Source of the DNA: Beijerinckia indica subsp. indica ATCC 9039
GTDB taxonomy: Bacteria; Pseudomonadota; Alphaproteobacteria; Rhizobiales; Beijerinckiaceae
NCBI RefSeq assembly: GCF_000019845.1
Contig: NC_010581.1
Span: 1,927,501 to 1,991,500, forward strand
Length of the DNA: 64,000 nt
Direction of reading: 5' to 3'
Shown: piece by piece, positions 1-8,771 of the stretch
Position numbering within the stretch: the first letter of the stretch is position 1
Layout of the letters: each line of letters starts with the position of its first letter
Made by a program: the position numbers and the translations under genes
The notes under the pieces: generated by a model
Told to the model about the DNA's origin: nothing
Databases searched by the model: none
What the model saw: only the letters and a program-made list of their open reading frames with translations

Positions 1-480
1 GAATGTCGCACGCCAACCTTGTGCGAGGCCGATCATCGTGCCGACCGGGACACCAATAATATTGGCCAATGTCATTCCTGAAAACATCAAGGCGATCGCC
101 TGACTGCGGCGATGGGGCGGAACCAAGCTCGCGGCGACGACGACGCCATTTCCGTAAAAGGCCGCATGGGCGAGAGCCGTGAAGATCCGCGCTATCAAGA
201 GAAGAGAAAATTGCGGCGCCAGGGCACAAAAAAGATTGCCGAGGAGAAACAGGCAGAGAAGCCCGAGCAAGGCGGTTTTTTGCGGCAGACGAGCCGCCAG
301 CAGAGCAACGACCGGCCCCGCGAATGTCACCGTCAGGGCATAGGCAGTCACCAGGAGACCGGCTTGCGGAATCGTCACCGTGAGATCACGGGCGATTTCC
401 GGCAAGATGCCCATGATGACGAATTCACTCGTCCCAATACCAAAGGAAGCCAAGGCCAGCGCGAAAAGAGCGAGGGGCAT
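1..480 (-). CDS. MFS transporter, DHA1 family (N-terminal part, cut by window edge)
   Basis: The reverse strand reads open from an ATG at 480 to the window edge and gives 160 residues of a major facilitator. It begins with MPLALFALALASFGIGTSEF followed by VIMGILPEIA, the TM1 region typical of the AraJ/YdhP branch of drug:H+ antiporters. The motif-A-like loop is weak, but hydrophobic stretches for about five helices follow, including a run of small residues around NIIGVPVGTMIGLAQGW as in TM5 of the family. Such proteins sit in the inner membrane and export drugs, sugars or purine-like solutes; the substrate cannot be named. The C-terminal two thirds lie outside the window. Confidence 0.85.
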   Translation of the reverse strand, partial: MPLALFALALASFGIGTSEFVIMGILPEIARDLTVTIPQAGLLVTAYALTVTFAGPVVALLAARLPQKTALLGLLCLFLLGNLFCALAPQFSLLLIARIFTALAHAAFYGNGVVVAASLVPPHRRSQAIALMFSGMTLANIIGVPVGTMIGLAQGWRATF

Positions 481-600
481 GTATAATCTCAAGGAAGGGT
501 GGCACGACACGGCACCAGACCGAGGTTCGGGAGCGGATCCGATGCATCTTCAGGTCAATGTGTTCCTTATGCATTTTTGACACAAAGTTTCCAACCGAAA

Positions 601-630
601 ACAAAAGCCCTGGGCGGACCAGGGCTTTGT
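601..630. terminator. Rho-independent terminator of the DUF1476 gene
   Basis: A 10-base perfect stem, AAAGCCCTGG (604-613) with CCAGGGCTTT (619-628), loop of 5. On the minus strand it is followed by a T-rich stretch, and it lies about 45 bases after the stop of the DUF1476 gene. The upstream A-rich side means it may also work on the plus strand. Confidence 0.75.
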
Positions 631-675
631 TATCCTACGGATTCAAACTCGATTCTTCGTGTTTACAAGAAATGA

Positions 676-960
676 TCACGACAAATTGAGTTGAGAGATC
701 AAATCCTGTTTATCGGCGATGACATGAGCCTTTTTGATATCGTCCCATGCCTTTTCGATCAGGCTCGTGTCGTTTTCCAGGACACCATAAGCGACCATAT
801 CGTCGACATAGATCGCCTGCTCCTTCTCGGACAAGGCGAGCTTCTTGCCGACCCATTGAGCAAAGCGCCGATTCCGTAGCGTCCTTGCGCGAAATAGCTC
901 ATCTTGTTGGTTTACGAAGAGGCGTTCGTAGGCTTTTTCACGATCCTCAAACATGGACAT
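676..960 (-). CDS. DUF1476 protein, ATPase inhibitor subunit zeta type
   Basis: Small acidic/basic helical protein of 94 residues beginning MSMFEDREKAYERLF. The opening (FDDREKAFE-like, then an arginine-rich segment RARTLRNRRFAQWVGKKL) is the hallmark of DUF1476. In Paracoccus and related alphaproteobacteria this is the zeta subunit, which blocks reverse rotation of F1F0-ATPase from the cytoplasmic side. The frame is open further upstream to 996, but the ATG at 960 has GGGAG at a good distance and matches the family start. It stands alone, followed by a terminator. That it inhibits this host's ATPase is known of the family, not shown here. Confidence 0.85.
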   Translation of the reverse strand: MSMFEDREKAYERLFVNQQDELFRARTLRNRRFAQWVGKKLALSEKEQAIYVDDMVAYGVLENDTSLIEKAWDDIKKAHVIADKQDLISQLNLS

Positions 961-1158
961 TTCATTTGCTCCCTTATCGGCTGAAGGGAGTTTCATGACG
1001 CGGCCACACCAAGCCCGAAATCAAGCCTCGAAAAGGGTTCACGAGATCGATCCATGGCTTGCCATGGGAAACACGTCCTCCTTGCAGCCTTTGGCATAAA
1101 ACGACAGCGAGACGGAAAAGTTGCAATTCGTCCGGCCAAGCAAGGGGTTGAGCATTTC

Positions 1159-1371
1159 TTAAATCTGCACGCGCCGCTGAGACGGTGGGCTGCCGTGTTT
1201 GCGCAAATGACGAGCCGCTTGTTCCGCCGCGATGGGGTCGAGAAAACGGCATCCTTCCAGCGCGTTGAATTCACGGGTCGCCGCAAAGAAATTGAAAGTC
1301 TTGTCTTGCCGGTCGCGCGCGACGATACCTACTGTGCTCCCCGCGATTTGAATAGCATAAGCGTCCGACAT
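1159..1371 (-). CDS. Conserved small hypothetical protein
   Basis: 70-residue protein (MSDAYAIQIAGSTVGIVARD...) with no signal peptide or membrane segment. The translation start is supported by a perfect AGGAGG six bases before the ATG. The pattern (short beta-rich start with 'QIAG.TVGIV', a 'F.FFAATREFNALEGC' stretch, then an alanine-rich helix) resembles small uncharacterised proteins common in Hyphomicrobiales; I recall such proteins but cannot name a function. It lies between the DUF1476 gene and prs on the same strand but after the prs terminator, so it is probably transcribed separately. Confidence 0.6.
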   Translation of the reverse strand: MSDAYAIQIAGSTVGIVARDRQDKTFNFFAATREFNALEGCRFLDPIAAEQAARHLRKHGSPPSQRRVQI

Positions 1372-1699
1372 GAAACCTCCTCTAGAATCAAGACCGTCGG
1401 ATGGACGAAGCCATGCGGTACGGTAATGCCTCTCTGTGACAGTTTTCGAGGGACCCGGGCGGATCCTTTAATTTCATAAAGTCTATAATTTTTGTATATT
1501 ATAGTCAAGAGGCTCCTCAATATGCCAATCCAAGAGAGACGACCGTGACATTGAACCAGAAAACGAAAAGGCCTCGCCAATGGACATCCATCGGCAAGGC
1601 CTGAAAAACGAAGCGGCGTTACAGCATCAAACCAAAAGGAGACGTCTCTCCAGGGAGAAATTTGACGCAGGATTTTCGGTTAAATGGGGGACGGCCGCG
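1372..1699. other. Intergenic region between prs and the small hypothetical gene
   Basis: No gene seen. It holds the prs terminator (1561-1602) and an A+T-rich stretch around 1478-1507 that contains TATAAT-like hexamers on both strands and probably carries the promoter of the 70-residue gene. Confidence 0.5.
1561..1602 (-). terminator. Rho-independent terminator of prs
   Basis: On the minus strand AGGCCTTGCC (1602-1593) pairs with GGCGAGGCCT (1578-1569) with one G-T wobble, loop of 14, followed by TTTTCGTTT. It lies about 100 bases after the prs stop codon. Confidence 0.8.
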
Positions 1700-2644
1700 T
1701 TAGTCGAAAAGGCTCGAAACGCTCTCTTCCTTGGAAGTCCGGCCGATCGCTTCGCCGATCAGGGGCGCAATGGACACAACCCTGATATTTTTTGCGACGC
1801 GCACTGCCTCCGTCGCCAGGATCGTGTCCGTCACCACCAGTTCCTTGAGAGACGAGGCCGCGATACGCGCGACAGCGCCTCCGGACAGAACGCCATGGGT
1901 GATATAGGCATAGACTTCCTTGGCGCCATTCTTCAGGAGAGCTTCCGCAGCATTGCAGAGGGTGCCGCCGGAATCGACGATATCATCAACGAGAATGCAG
2001 CTCTTACCAGACACATCGCCGATAATATTCATCACTTCGGATTCGCCGGCCCGTTCCCGTCGCTTATCGACGATCGACAAGGGAGCGTCGATGCGTTTCG
2101 CCAGCGCGCGGGCGCGGACCACACCGCCGACATCCGGCGAGACGACCATGACATTGCTCAATTCCAACCTTTCCTTGATGTCACGGACCATCACGGGCGC
2201 CGCGAATAAATTATCGGTCGGAATATCGAAAAAGCCTTGAATCTGGCCAGCATGAAGATCGACGGTCAGCACGCGGTCGGCGCCCGCGCGGGTGATGAGA
2301 TTGGCGACCAGCTTCGCCGAAATCGGCGTGCGCGACCCTGACTTGCGATCTTGCCGTGCATAACCGAAATAGGGAATCACTGTCGTGATGCGTCTGGCCG
2401 AGGCCCGACGCAAGGCATCGGTCATGATCAACGCTTCCATCAAATGGTCATTGGTTGGAAACGATGTCGACTGAATGATGAATGCGTCCTCGCCGCGCAC
2501 ATTTTCCTGAATCTCGACGAAGACTTCCATATCGGCGAAGCGCCGAACCTGACATCTCGTCAGGGGAATACTGAGATAGGCGGCAATAGCCTCGCTAAGA
2601 GGACGATTGGAATTTCCGGCAAGGATGATCATCGCATTCGACAT
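1700..2644 (-). CDS. prs: Ribose-phosphate pyrophosphokinase
   Basis: 314 residues, full family length. It makes PRPP from ribose 5-phosphate and ATP, feeding nucleotide, histidine and tryptophan synthesis in the cytoplasm. Visible marks are the flexible-loop region [20 protein letters not shown] (about residues 96-115), the metal-binding [13 protein letters not shown], and the PRPP-binding loop [20 protein letters not shown] near residue 220. No strong Shine-Dalgarno precedes the ATG at 2644; the fifth codon is a second ATG (2632) and either could be used. Single gene with its own terminator. Confidence 0.97.
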   Translation of the reverse strand: MSNAMIILAGNSNRPLSEAIAAYLSIPLTRCQVRRFADMEVFVEIQENVRGEDAFIIQSTSFPTNDHLMEALIMTDALRRASARRITTVIPYFGYARQDRKSGSRTPISAKLVANLITRAGADRVLTVDLHAGQIQGFFDIPTDNLFAAPVMVRDIKERLELSNVMVVSPDVGGVVRARALAKRIDAPLSIVDKRRERAGESEVMNIIGDVSGKSCILVDDIVDSGGTLCNAAEALLKNGAKEVYAYITHGVLSGGAVARIAASSLKELVVTDTILATEAVRVAKNIRVVSIAPLIGEAIGRTSKEESVSSLFD

Positions 2645-2836
2645 TCCGACGCCGAAGCAAACCTGACTGGTTTGCCTCTAGTTGAACATAAACGGCCTCG
2701 ATTTTCCCTTTAAGAAAGGACCATCGATCGCAACGATCGCCATAGACGACCGTTATAAGCGGCGCCAGTCATCCAGATCTTGTTCCGAAAGCAATGCTAA
2801 AAAATATCACAGCCACTTTCGGCGCCACGGTTCGTC

Positions 2837-3241
2837 CTACTTGATACGCGTCCAGGTCTCGTGACCACAGATGCCACCATTGGGGACGCAACCATCGATC
2901 CGCAGGACGCCCTGCCCCGCCAGGGAAACGGTTGCCGTGTAGATCTGCCCTTCCTCGGCATTATAGACGTATCCGCTCCAGATATTGTCGCCATTCGGTT
3001 TCAGGCTGATCAAGACCTCGATGCCCAGCACCGAGCGATTACGTTTGGCCGGATCTGGATTCTTCACATCCTTACCCGGAGCATCTTTGGTCGAGGCCAC
3101 GAATCCACAGATCCCGCTGCCGCATTTCTTGATCTGCACAGTCGCGCTGCCGTCGGCGACACGCCATTCGCCGATCGGATCGGCATGCGCAATCCCGCCA
3201 AGCGCCAGAACAGCCAAGGTGGAGATCAGAAAACGTTTCAT
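2837..3241 (-). CDS. DUF2147 secreted protein
   Basis: 134 residues with a clear Sec signal peptide (MKRFLISTLAVLALGGIAHA, cut before DP). The mature part has the DUF2147 pattern: an early 'G.W...DG...V.I..C' strand, KKCGSGICGFVAS, a central conserved 'GLEVLISLKP.GDNIWSGYVYNAEEG' type segment, and a C-terminal GICGHETWTRIK. Four cysteines may form two disulfides in the periplasm. The molecular function of the family is unknown. A paralogue is at 51098-51487. It is monocistronic as far as can be seen. Confidence 0.85.
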   Translation of the reverse strand: MKRFLISTLAVLALGGIAHADPIGEWRVADGSATVQIKKCGSGICGFVASTKDAPGKDVKNPDPAKRNRSVLGIEVLISLKPNGDNIWSGYVYNAEEGQIYTATVSLAGQGVLRIDGCVPNGGICGHETWTRIK

Positions 3242-4047
3242 CAGCTTCTCGCTTTCTCAAAGAATCAAGGCCGGTCAGCCGGCCAAAGCAGGATTTCAGT
3301 CTCCGCCCATGGCGGCATCTCGAAAATCTTGCGAAATTTCAAGAATTTGGAACATCAAACCAGAGGAACTGCGCCACCTTCATGATAAGTTCGATGTGTT
3401 TTCAAAATCTTGAAGCACAACTTTCAAATCCCACTTAAGGAATAATACCCAAGAGGCGAACGACGCATTCGGAGAGACCTTGCCCGTGAGAGGTAAGGTT
3501 GGCCGAGCACGCGAAAAAGGCGCTTCTGAAAAAGGCGCTTCTCAAGGGCGTTTCACAGAGAGGGGGATAATTCATGGGACATTGACAAACCGATAATCGA
3601 AGGCCGGTAAGCCCGTTTTATCGAGACATTCCGCGGGAGCAGCAACCGAAAAACCACCCTATTCCTGCATGCAGCATGAACACGGTGCTCTGTCCGGCCC
3701 AGATGTCGATTCCACATTCCGTGTCCACGCTGTAGACCAACTTCATGGGAAACGGCAGTGGTTCTATCAAGATTTTCTGTCAAGTCAAAAGATTGCAAAC
3801 GCCTTCGCAGGCTCAAGGGTTGAACAGCAGCTCGTTCAACAAGAAAGATCATGAAAAGCGAATAGAGATTGTTTCGCTAAATGCATGATACTATTGTTTC
3901 CAAACCTTGGATTCATAGACAATGCTGTCTTGTCCTGTGATCAATAATAGCGGCCCTCATGGAGAGGCCCGAAAACGCTGGCTCCGATGCTTTTAGAATT
4001 GGTGTGCTGCCGAAAGGCAACACCATCAAACCAAGAATTCTGATGCT
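3242..4047. other. 800-base intergenic region without a convincing gene
   Basis: Open frames here lack family resemblance and ribosome sites. A 15-base tandem repeat (GAAAAAGGCGCTTCT, about 3512 and 3528) is visible, and near the end a hairpin GTGTTGCC/GGCAGCAC (about 4003-4022) lies about 26 bases after the stop of the lipoprotein gene on the minus strand. It is not followed by a T-run, so it is only a weak terminator candidate. Confidence 0.5.
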
Positions 4048-4719
4048 CTAGCGAAACCTGGAGCCAGCTGTGATCTGGTTTGATGGCGTCGTGCCCACGG
4101 CACGGCCTTCCATGGGGGCCGATCTCGGCCCGGTATCGGCTTGCGCCACCATGGGTTGCGCTTCGGGCATATTGCTCAGAAAGGCTGCAAGGTTTTCTGC
4201 TGCGCTCGTCGAAAGATCCTGCAGCGTTTGATCGGTTATGGCTGACCAGGGATCGGCGACACCGCCTTTCAGCAATCGTATATTCTTCATGCGCTGCAAA
4301 CGCTGCTTGCCGGAATCGAAAATATCCCAGACCGCCGCGACCAAAATGTCCCCGTCTTCCGGCGTCGCGCTCAAATAGCCGCGCACCAGATAATGGGCTT
4401 TGGCGCTGTCGATAAGTTCGATGTCCCGTTTCTCGGCGGCCTGGCCAAAGAAATATTGGAACCGGTCAGCAACGGGAGCAGGTGCACCATTGAAACTGGC
4501 AAGCGCCACGCTTGCCCCGCGCGGGCTCATGCCTTCCTTACGTGGAATGCGCATATCAGCCGACCCGATCGGCGGGGCCTGCGTCGTGGATTGGACACAA
4601 CCGGAAACGAGCCCCGCAAGGACACTGGCCAAGAGACAGCCAAAGACACTGGCCCGGAGCGGCACCTTGCCAAGGAAAGAAACACGCTGGGCGCGCGCGC
4701 ATGAAACCGATCGATCCAT
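4048..4719 (-). CDS. Putative lipoprotein of unknown function
   Basis: 223 residues. A basic N-terminus and hydrophobic stretch (FGCLLASVLAGLVSGC) end in a lipobox LVSGC with Cys at about residue 41, so it is probably lipidated after export. The mature part contains a 'VADRFQYFFGQAAEKRDIELIDSAKAHYLVRGYLSA' segment and a 'VWDIFDSGKQRLQRMKN' segment, which read like conserved lipoproteins of Hyphomicrobiales with no assigned role. The start is supported by GGGGAGATC before the ATG. It is divergent from uvrC, with about 210 bases of shared upstream region. Confidence 0.7.
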   Translation of the reverse strand: MDRSVSCARAQRVSFLGKVPLRASVFGCLLASVLAGLVSGCVQSTTQAPPIGSADMRIPRKEGMSPRGASVALASFNGAPAPVADRFQYFFGQAAEKRDIELIDSAKAHYLVRGYLSATPEDGDILVAAVWDIFDSGKQRLQRMKNIRLLKGGVADPWSAITDQTLQDLSTSAAENLAAFLSNMPEAQPMVAQADTGPRSAPMEGRAVGTTPSNQITAGSRFR

Positions 4720-4930
4720 GATCTCCCCGCCACTGAAAAGGTGCGGCCTAACCGCTTCTTAATCTCCTGTTCACAGCTAAACCGATTTTTAACCAAGGTC
4801 TAGCCGCAAGCCTGGATCAAGCTCGCGCAGCAGCGGTACTACATTCACAGAAGGCTGCAGTCTGAACCACGACCCTCGTAAGCCTGGGAAAGCTCTTTTC
4901 ACTCTTCATCCGCTCCCTTAAATCTACGCC

Positions 4931-7009
4931 ATGGCCCGTATTCGCAAAATCATAGTCGGTGAAGCTGGTGTTGAGCCGACCGATGCTCCCCCTCCTTTCG
5001 ACGCCGAGGATTTGGAAGCGCCGGACGAGCTCTTGTCTGTGCTTCCTTTGGCGGATATGGGCTCTGATCTCATCCTGGGAGAAGAAGAAAAGGCAGCCGC
5101 TGACACCGAGGTCCGGCGCGGCGTCGCGGTCATCCGCCATTATTGGCAACATGCGCCGCATGGCCCAGGCGTCTATCGGATGATCGGCGAGAGCGGCGAG
5201 GTTTTATACGTCGGCAAGGCGAAAAGCGTCCGCAAGAGAATTGCGAATTATCTGCGCGAGGGCGGTCATACCAACCGCATTGCCAGAATGATCAGCCTGA
5301 CAGCCTCCATGGTCTTCGTCTCGACCGCGACAGAGACAGAAGCCTTGCTGCTCGAAACAAATTATATCAAGCAGATGAAGCCGCGCTTCAACGTCTTGAT
5401 GCGCGATGACAAATCCTTTCCCTATATTCTGCTCAGCCGCGATCATGAGGCGCCGCAACTCACCAAGCATCGCGGCGCGCGCAGCCGCAAGGGCGATTAT
5501 TTCGGTCCCTTCGCGAGCGTCTGGGCCGTCAACCGAACCTTGAACGCTTTGCAGAGGGCCTTTCTTCTGCGCTCCTGCACGGATAGCTATTACGAGAACC
5601 GGACACGGCCTTGCTTGCTCTATCAAATCAAGCGCTGTTCTGCGCCCTGCACTGGCGAGATCAGCCTCCACGATTATGATCATCTGGCCTCTGAGGCGCG
5701 TGACTTCCTCTCCGGTAAGAGCCGCGCGGTGCGCGAACTTCTCGCCCGGGAAATGGAACAGGCCGCTGAAAATCTTGCCTTCGAACAGGCCGCCCGCCTG
5801 CGCGATCGAATCAGCGCACTTTCCACCATCCAGGGCGCGCAAGGCATTAATCCGAAAACCGTCGAGGAGGCCGATGTCTTCGCCATCGTCGAAGAGGCCG
5901 GGCATTTCTGCGTCGAAGTCTTCTTCTTCCGCGCGTCGCAGAATTGGGGCAATCGCGCCTATTTTCCGCGTGCGGACAAAAGCCTTTCCTTGAGTGAGGT
6001 TCTCGACGCCTTTCTCGCGCAATTTTATTCGGACAAACCCGCTGCCCGGCTCCTTCTTCTCTCGGAAGAGATTGAAAATGCCGATGTGCTGGCGCAGGCA
6101 CTCAGCGAGCGCAGCGGACACAAGGTCGAGATTGCCGTGCCGCAACGCGGCGAAAAGAAAGATCTCGTCGAGGCAGCCCGCCAAAACGGGCGTGAGACGC
6201 TCAGCCGCCAATTGTCGGAACAGGCCTCGCAGGAAAAACTCCTTGCCGAACTGGCAAAGGCCTTTGGCCTTGAGCGTGTTTTGCGGCGTGTCGAAGTGTA
6301 CGATAATTCCCACATTATGGGGACCAATGCGGTCGGCGCGATGATCGTCGCTGGTCCCTCGGGCTTCATGAAGACCCATTACCGGACGTTCAACATCAAG
6401 GGCGAGGAGCTGACGCCCGGCGATGATTACGGCATGATGCGTGAAGTCCTGCGCCGCCGTTTCAGCCGTCTGCTGCGCGAGGATCCCATCGCGCCCTCAC
6501 CCGAGGCCGAGAGCGAGGAGGCTCCCCCTTCGGAAAAGAACGAGGCTTTTCCGCAATGGCCGGATCTCATCCTGATCGACGGCGGCCAGGGTCAGTTCGA
6601 TGCGGCGCGCGCGATCCTCGACGAGCTCGGCATCGATAATGTCGCGCTGGCGTCCATCGCCAAGGGTGTTGATCGCGACGCCGGACGCGAAACCTTCTTT
6701 GTGACCGGCCGCCCGCCCTTTCGACTGCCGCCGCGCGATCCAGCGCTCTATTTCGTGCAACGCCTGCGTGACGAGGCCCACCGTTTCGCCATTGGCACAC
6801 ATCGGGCGAAACGGCGCAAGGAATTTACCAAAAGCCCGCTGGACGAGATTGCCGGCATTGGACCCGCCCGCAAGCGTGCCTTGCTGAATGCCTTCGGCAC
6901 GGCTAAGGCGATTTCCCGCGCGGCTTTGCCCGATCTCGAAAAAGTCCCGGGGATCAACGCCGCAAGCGCAAAGCTCATCTATGATTTTTTCCACGAGCGT
7001 GGCAAATAG
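4931..7009 (+). CDS. uvrC: Excinuclease ABC subunit C
   Basis: 692 residues. UvrC makes both incisions around bulky DNA lesions in the UvrABC nucleotide excision pathway. The GIY-YIG nuclease domain begins near residue 78 (GPGVYRM, then [13 protein letters not shown]). The family cysteines sit in [13 protein letters not shown], the UVR motif around [16 protein letters not shown], the RNaseH-like 3' nuclease in [13 protein letters not shown], and helix-hairpin-helix pairs at the C-terminus ([19 protein letters not shown]). About 65 residues precede the usual UvrC start; N-terminal extensions are common in rhizobial UvrC, but no good ribosome site is visible, so a later start cannot be excluded. 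An acidic linker (about residues 520-535) splits the C-terminal nuclease half. pgsA follows 4 bases after the stop. Confidence 0.96.
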   Translation: MARIRKIIVGEAGVEPTDAPPPFDAEDLEAPDELLSVLPLADMGSDLILGEEEKAAADTEVRRGVAVIRHYWQHAPHGPGVYRMIGESGEVLYVGKAKSVRKRIANYLREGGHTNRIARMISLTASMVFVSTATETEALLLETNYIKQMKPRFNVLMRDDKSFPYILLSRDHEAPQLTKHRGARSRKGDYFGPFASVWAVNRTLNALQRAFLLRSCTDSYYENRTRPCLLYQIKRCSAPCTGEISLHDYDHLASEARDFLSGKSRAVRELLAREMEQAAENLAFEQAARLRDRISALSTIQGAQGINPKTVEEADVFAIVEEAGHFCVEVFFFRASQNWGNRAYFPRADKSLSLSEVLDAFLAQFYSDKPAARLLLLSEEIENADVLAQALSERSGHKVEIAVPQRGEKKDLVEAARQNGRETLSRQLSEQASQEKLLAELAKAFGLERVLRRVEVYDNSHIMGTNAVGAMIVAGPSGFMKTHYRTFNIKGEELTPGDDYGMMREVLRRRFSRLLREDPIAPSPEAESEEAPPSEKNEAFPQWPDLILIDGGQGQFDAARAILDELGIDNVALASIAKGVDRDAGRETFFVTGRPPFRLPPRDPALYFVQRLRDEAHRFAIGTHRAKRRKEFTKSPLDEIAGIGPARKRALLNAFGTAKAISRAALPDLEKVPGINAASAKLIYDFFHERGK

Positions 7010-7013
7010 AGGC

Positions 7014-7610
7014 ATGGCGATTACCACGATCTCGCGAGGCTATGGGGGGACCTGGAGCCTGCCCAATATTTTGACTTATGGACGGCTGGTTGCTGTGCCA
7101 CTGGTCGTCGGCTGCCTGTTCTGGTCGGAATTCGATATTATGCGCTGGACAGCGCTCGGCCTCTTCATCGTGGCCGGAATCACCGACTTTCTTGACGGCT
7201 ATCTCGCTCGCGCGCTCGCTCAGCAATCGTCCCTCGGCCGTATGCTCGATCCGATCGCCGATAAGCTTCTCGTCGCCGCGGTGATCGTCATGCTGGTGGC
7301 CGATCATACGTTGCGCAGCTATTCACTTTGCGCCGCCGTCGTCATTCTCTGCCGAGAAATCCTCGTCTCGGGCTTACGAGAATATCTCGCCGAACTCAAA
7401 GTGCCCGTGCCGGTCAGCAAAGTCGCCAAATGGAAGACCACGGTGCAGCTCGTGGCGCTCGGTTTTCTCATCGCTGGCCCGGCGGGTGAAAGGGTCCTTC
7501 CTGGCACGATCGTGATCGGCCTTGCCTTGTTCTGGGCCTCCGCGCTGCTTACCCTCTATACGGGTTGGGATTATCTGCGCGCTGGGGTCAAGCATGTGAT
7601 TGACGAATAA
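7014..7610 (+). CDS. pgsA: CDP-diacylglycerol-glycerol-3-phosphate 3-phosphatidyltransferase
   Basis: 198 residues, several membrane helices. It makes phosphatidylglycerophosphate, the first committed step of phosphatidylglycerol and cardiolipin synthesis. The CDP-alcohol phosphotransferase signature D-G-x2-A-R-x8-G-x3-D-x3-D is complete in the segment from DGYLARAL to GRMLDPIAD (about residues 61-83). The ATG at 7014 is chosen because the N-terminus (SLPNILTYGRL) is typical and it sits 4 bases after the uvrC stop; longer frames upstream overlap uvrC. Part of the uvrC-pgsA-moaD-moaE operon. Confidence 0.95.
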   Translation: MAITTISRGYGGTWSLPNILTYGRLVAVPLVVGCLFWSEFDIMRWTALGLFIVAGITDFLDGYLARALAQQSSLGRMLDPIADKLLVAAVIVMLVADHTLRSYSLCAAVVILCREILVSGLREYLAELKVPVPVSKVAKWKTTVQLVALGFLIAGPAGERVLPGTIVIGLALFWASALLTLYTGWDYLRAGVKHVIDE

Positions 7611-7647
7611 AGCGCGCCGATCAAGGCAGGTATCGACGAGCGGCAAT

Positions 7648-7899
7648 ATGAAAGCGCTTTATTTTTCGTGGGTGCGCGAACGCATTGGCAAGAGCGAGGA
7701 AGACATAACACCGCCGGACAGCGTCAAGACGGTCGGTGATCTCGTGAACTGGCTGCGCGGCCGTGGAGAAGGCTATGCAACGGCCTTCGATAATGAAAAG
7801 ACGATCCGGGCCGCCCTGGACCATGTTCACGCCAAGCCCGACGCCATGATCGGCAACGCTCACGAAGTCGCCTTCTTTCCTCCCATGACTGGAGGCTAA
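7648..7899 (+). CDS. moaD: Molybdopterin synthase small subunit
   Basis: 83 residues with a ubiquitin-like fold pattern and the diagnostic C-terminal Gly-Gly (FFPPMTGG), which is adenylated and then thiocarboxylated to carry sulfur into molybdopterin. The ATG at 7648 gives the standard start MKALYFSWVRERIG; an upstream in-frame start would overlap pgsA. It is followed after 4 bases by moaE, its partner in the heterotetrameric synthase, which confirms the call. Confidence 0.95.
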   Translation: MKALYFSWVRERIGKSEEDITPPDSVKTVGDLVNWLRGRGEGYATAFDNEKTIRAALDHVHAKPDAMIGNAHEVAFFPPMTGG

Positions 7900-7903
7900 G
7901 CAT

Positions 7904-8383
7904 TTGAGCGGCCAGACCATCGTCAAAATTCAAAAAGAAATTTTCGACCCCGTACAGGAATGCCTGCCCCTGACGCAAGACCGCAAGGATCTTGGCGCGC
8001 TCGTGACCTTCACCGGCCTTTGCCGCGACGAGGGAGGCGTCCTGCAGTCTCTCGAAATCGAGCATTATCCGGGTATGGCGGAAGAGGAAATCGGCCGAAT
8101 TATCACCGAGGCCCGCCGCCGCTGGCCGATCGAGGACGTGGTGGTGATCCATCGATTCGGCATGATCACGCCGGGCGAGCCGATCGTCCTCGTAGCCGCC
8201 ACGGGGCTGCATCGCGCCGAAGCTTTCGAGGCGACGAATTTCCTCATGGATTTTCTCAAAACCGAGGCGCCATTCTGGAAAAAGCAGCATCTCCATGTGG
8301 ATGGTGCAGGCGGTTGGGTCAGCGCCAAGCAGGAAGATGAAGCAGCCGCGCAAAAATGGCTGCAAACCCAATCTCCGAGCTAA
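7904..8383 (+). CDS. moaE: Molybdopterin synthase catalytic subunit
   Basis: 159 residues. With MoaD it converts precursor Z (cPMP) to molybdopterin. The active-site region LKTEAPFWKKQ carries the catalytic lysines, and the early arginine lies in FTGLCRDEG. The start is a UUG at 7904, four bases after the moaD stop, and it is supported by GGAGG at 7891-7895 inside the end of moaD, so translation is probably coupled. The C-terminus is slightly longer than in enterobacteria. Confidence 0.95.
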   Translation: MSGQTIVKIQKEIFDPVQECLPLTQDRKDLGALVTFTGLCRDEGGVLQSLEIEHYPGMAEEEIGRIITEARRRWPIEDVVVIHRFGMITPGEPIVLVAATGLHRAEAFEATNFLMDFLKTEAPFWKKQHLHVDGAGGWVSAKQEDEAAAQKWLQTQSPS

Positions 8384-8565
8384 TTCTCCTTCAAAAACCA
8401 GTGACCGGTGATCAAGCCAGCCTGATACAGGCTCTGGACCCATTGCAGGTTCATCCATTGGGTTTTGAAAACTTCATAAGCACTTGATTTATAGTGGAGT
8501 CTTTTACTTAAAAACAAAATTTCCGCGCCCCTTTCGAGAGGTCGGATTTCATTAACTTTATTCAT
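8380..8565 (-). CDS. Possible 61-residue protein, convergent with moaE
   Basis: Small frame (MNKVNEIRPLERGAEILFLS...) in a stretch with lower G+C than its neighbours. Its stop overlaps the moaE stop on the other strand. The composition is protein-like (balanced charge, aromatic residues) but there is only a weak ribosome site and no family I recognise. The remaining bases to 8771 hold the tamA upstream region, in which I see no other gene. Confidence 0.25.
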   Translation of the reverse strand: MNKVNEIRPLERGAEILFLSKRLHYKSSAYEVFKTQWMNLQWVQSLYQAGLITGHWFLKEN

Positions 8566-8771
8566 TGATCCGTCTGGACATGGTAAATTGCGAAAAGAAT
8601 TATAAACTCCTGTTTTAATATCTTTTCCCAGCGGAGTACCGCAGCCCCCACAACGCGTTTCTCACGCACAAAAGCCGGTTTCAGGACTCTTTTGTGCTTT
8701 CAAACCGATCGCACCCAATCGGTGAATATCAAGTTCGGTCCTGCAATGACTTCGATGATCTTGGAACAGGC

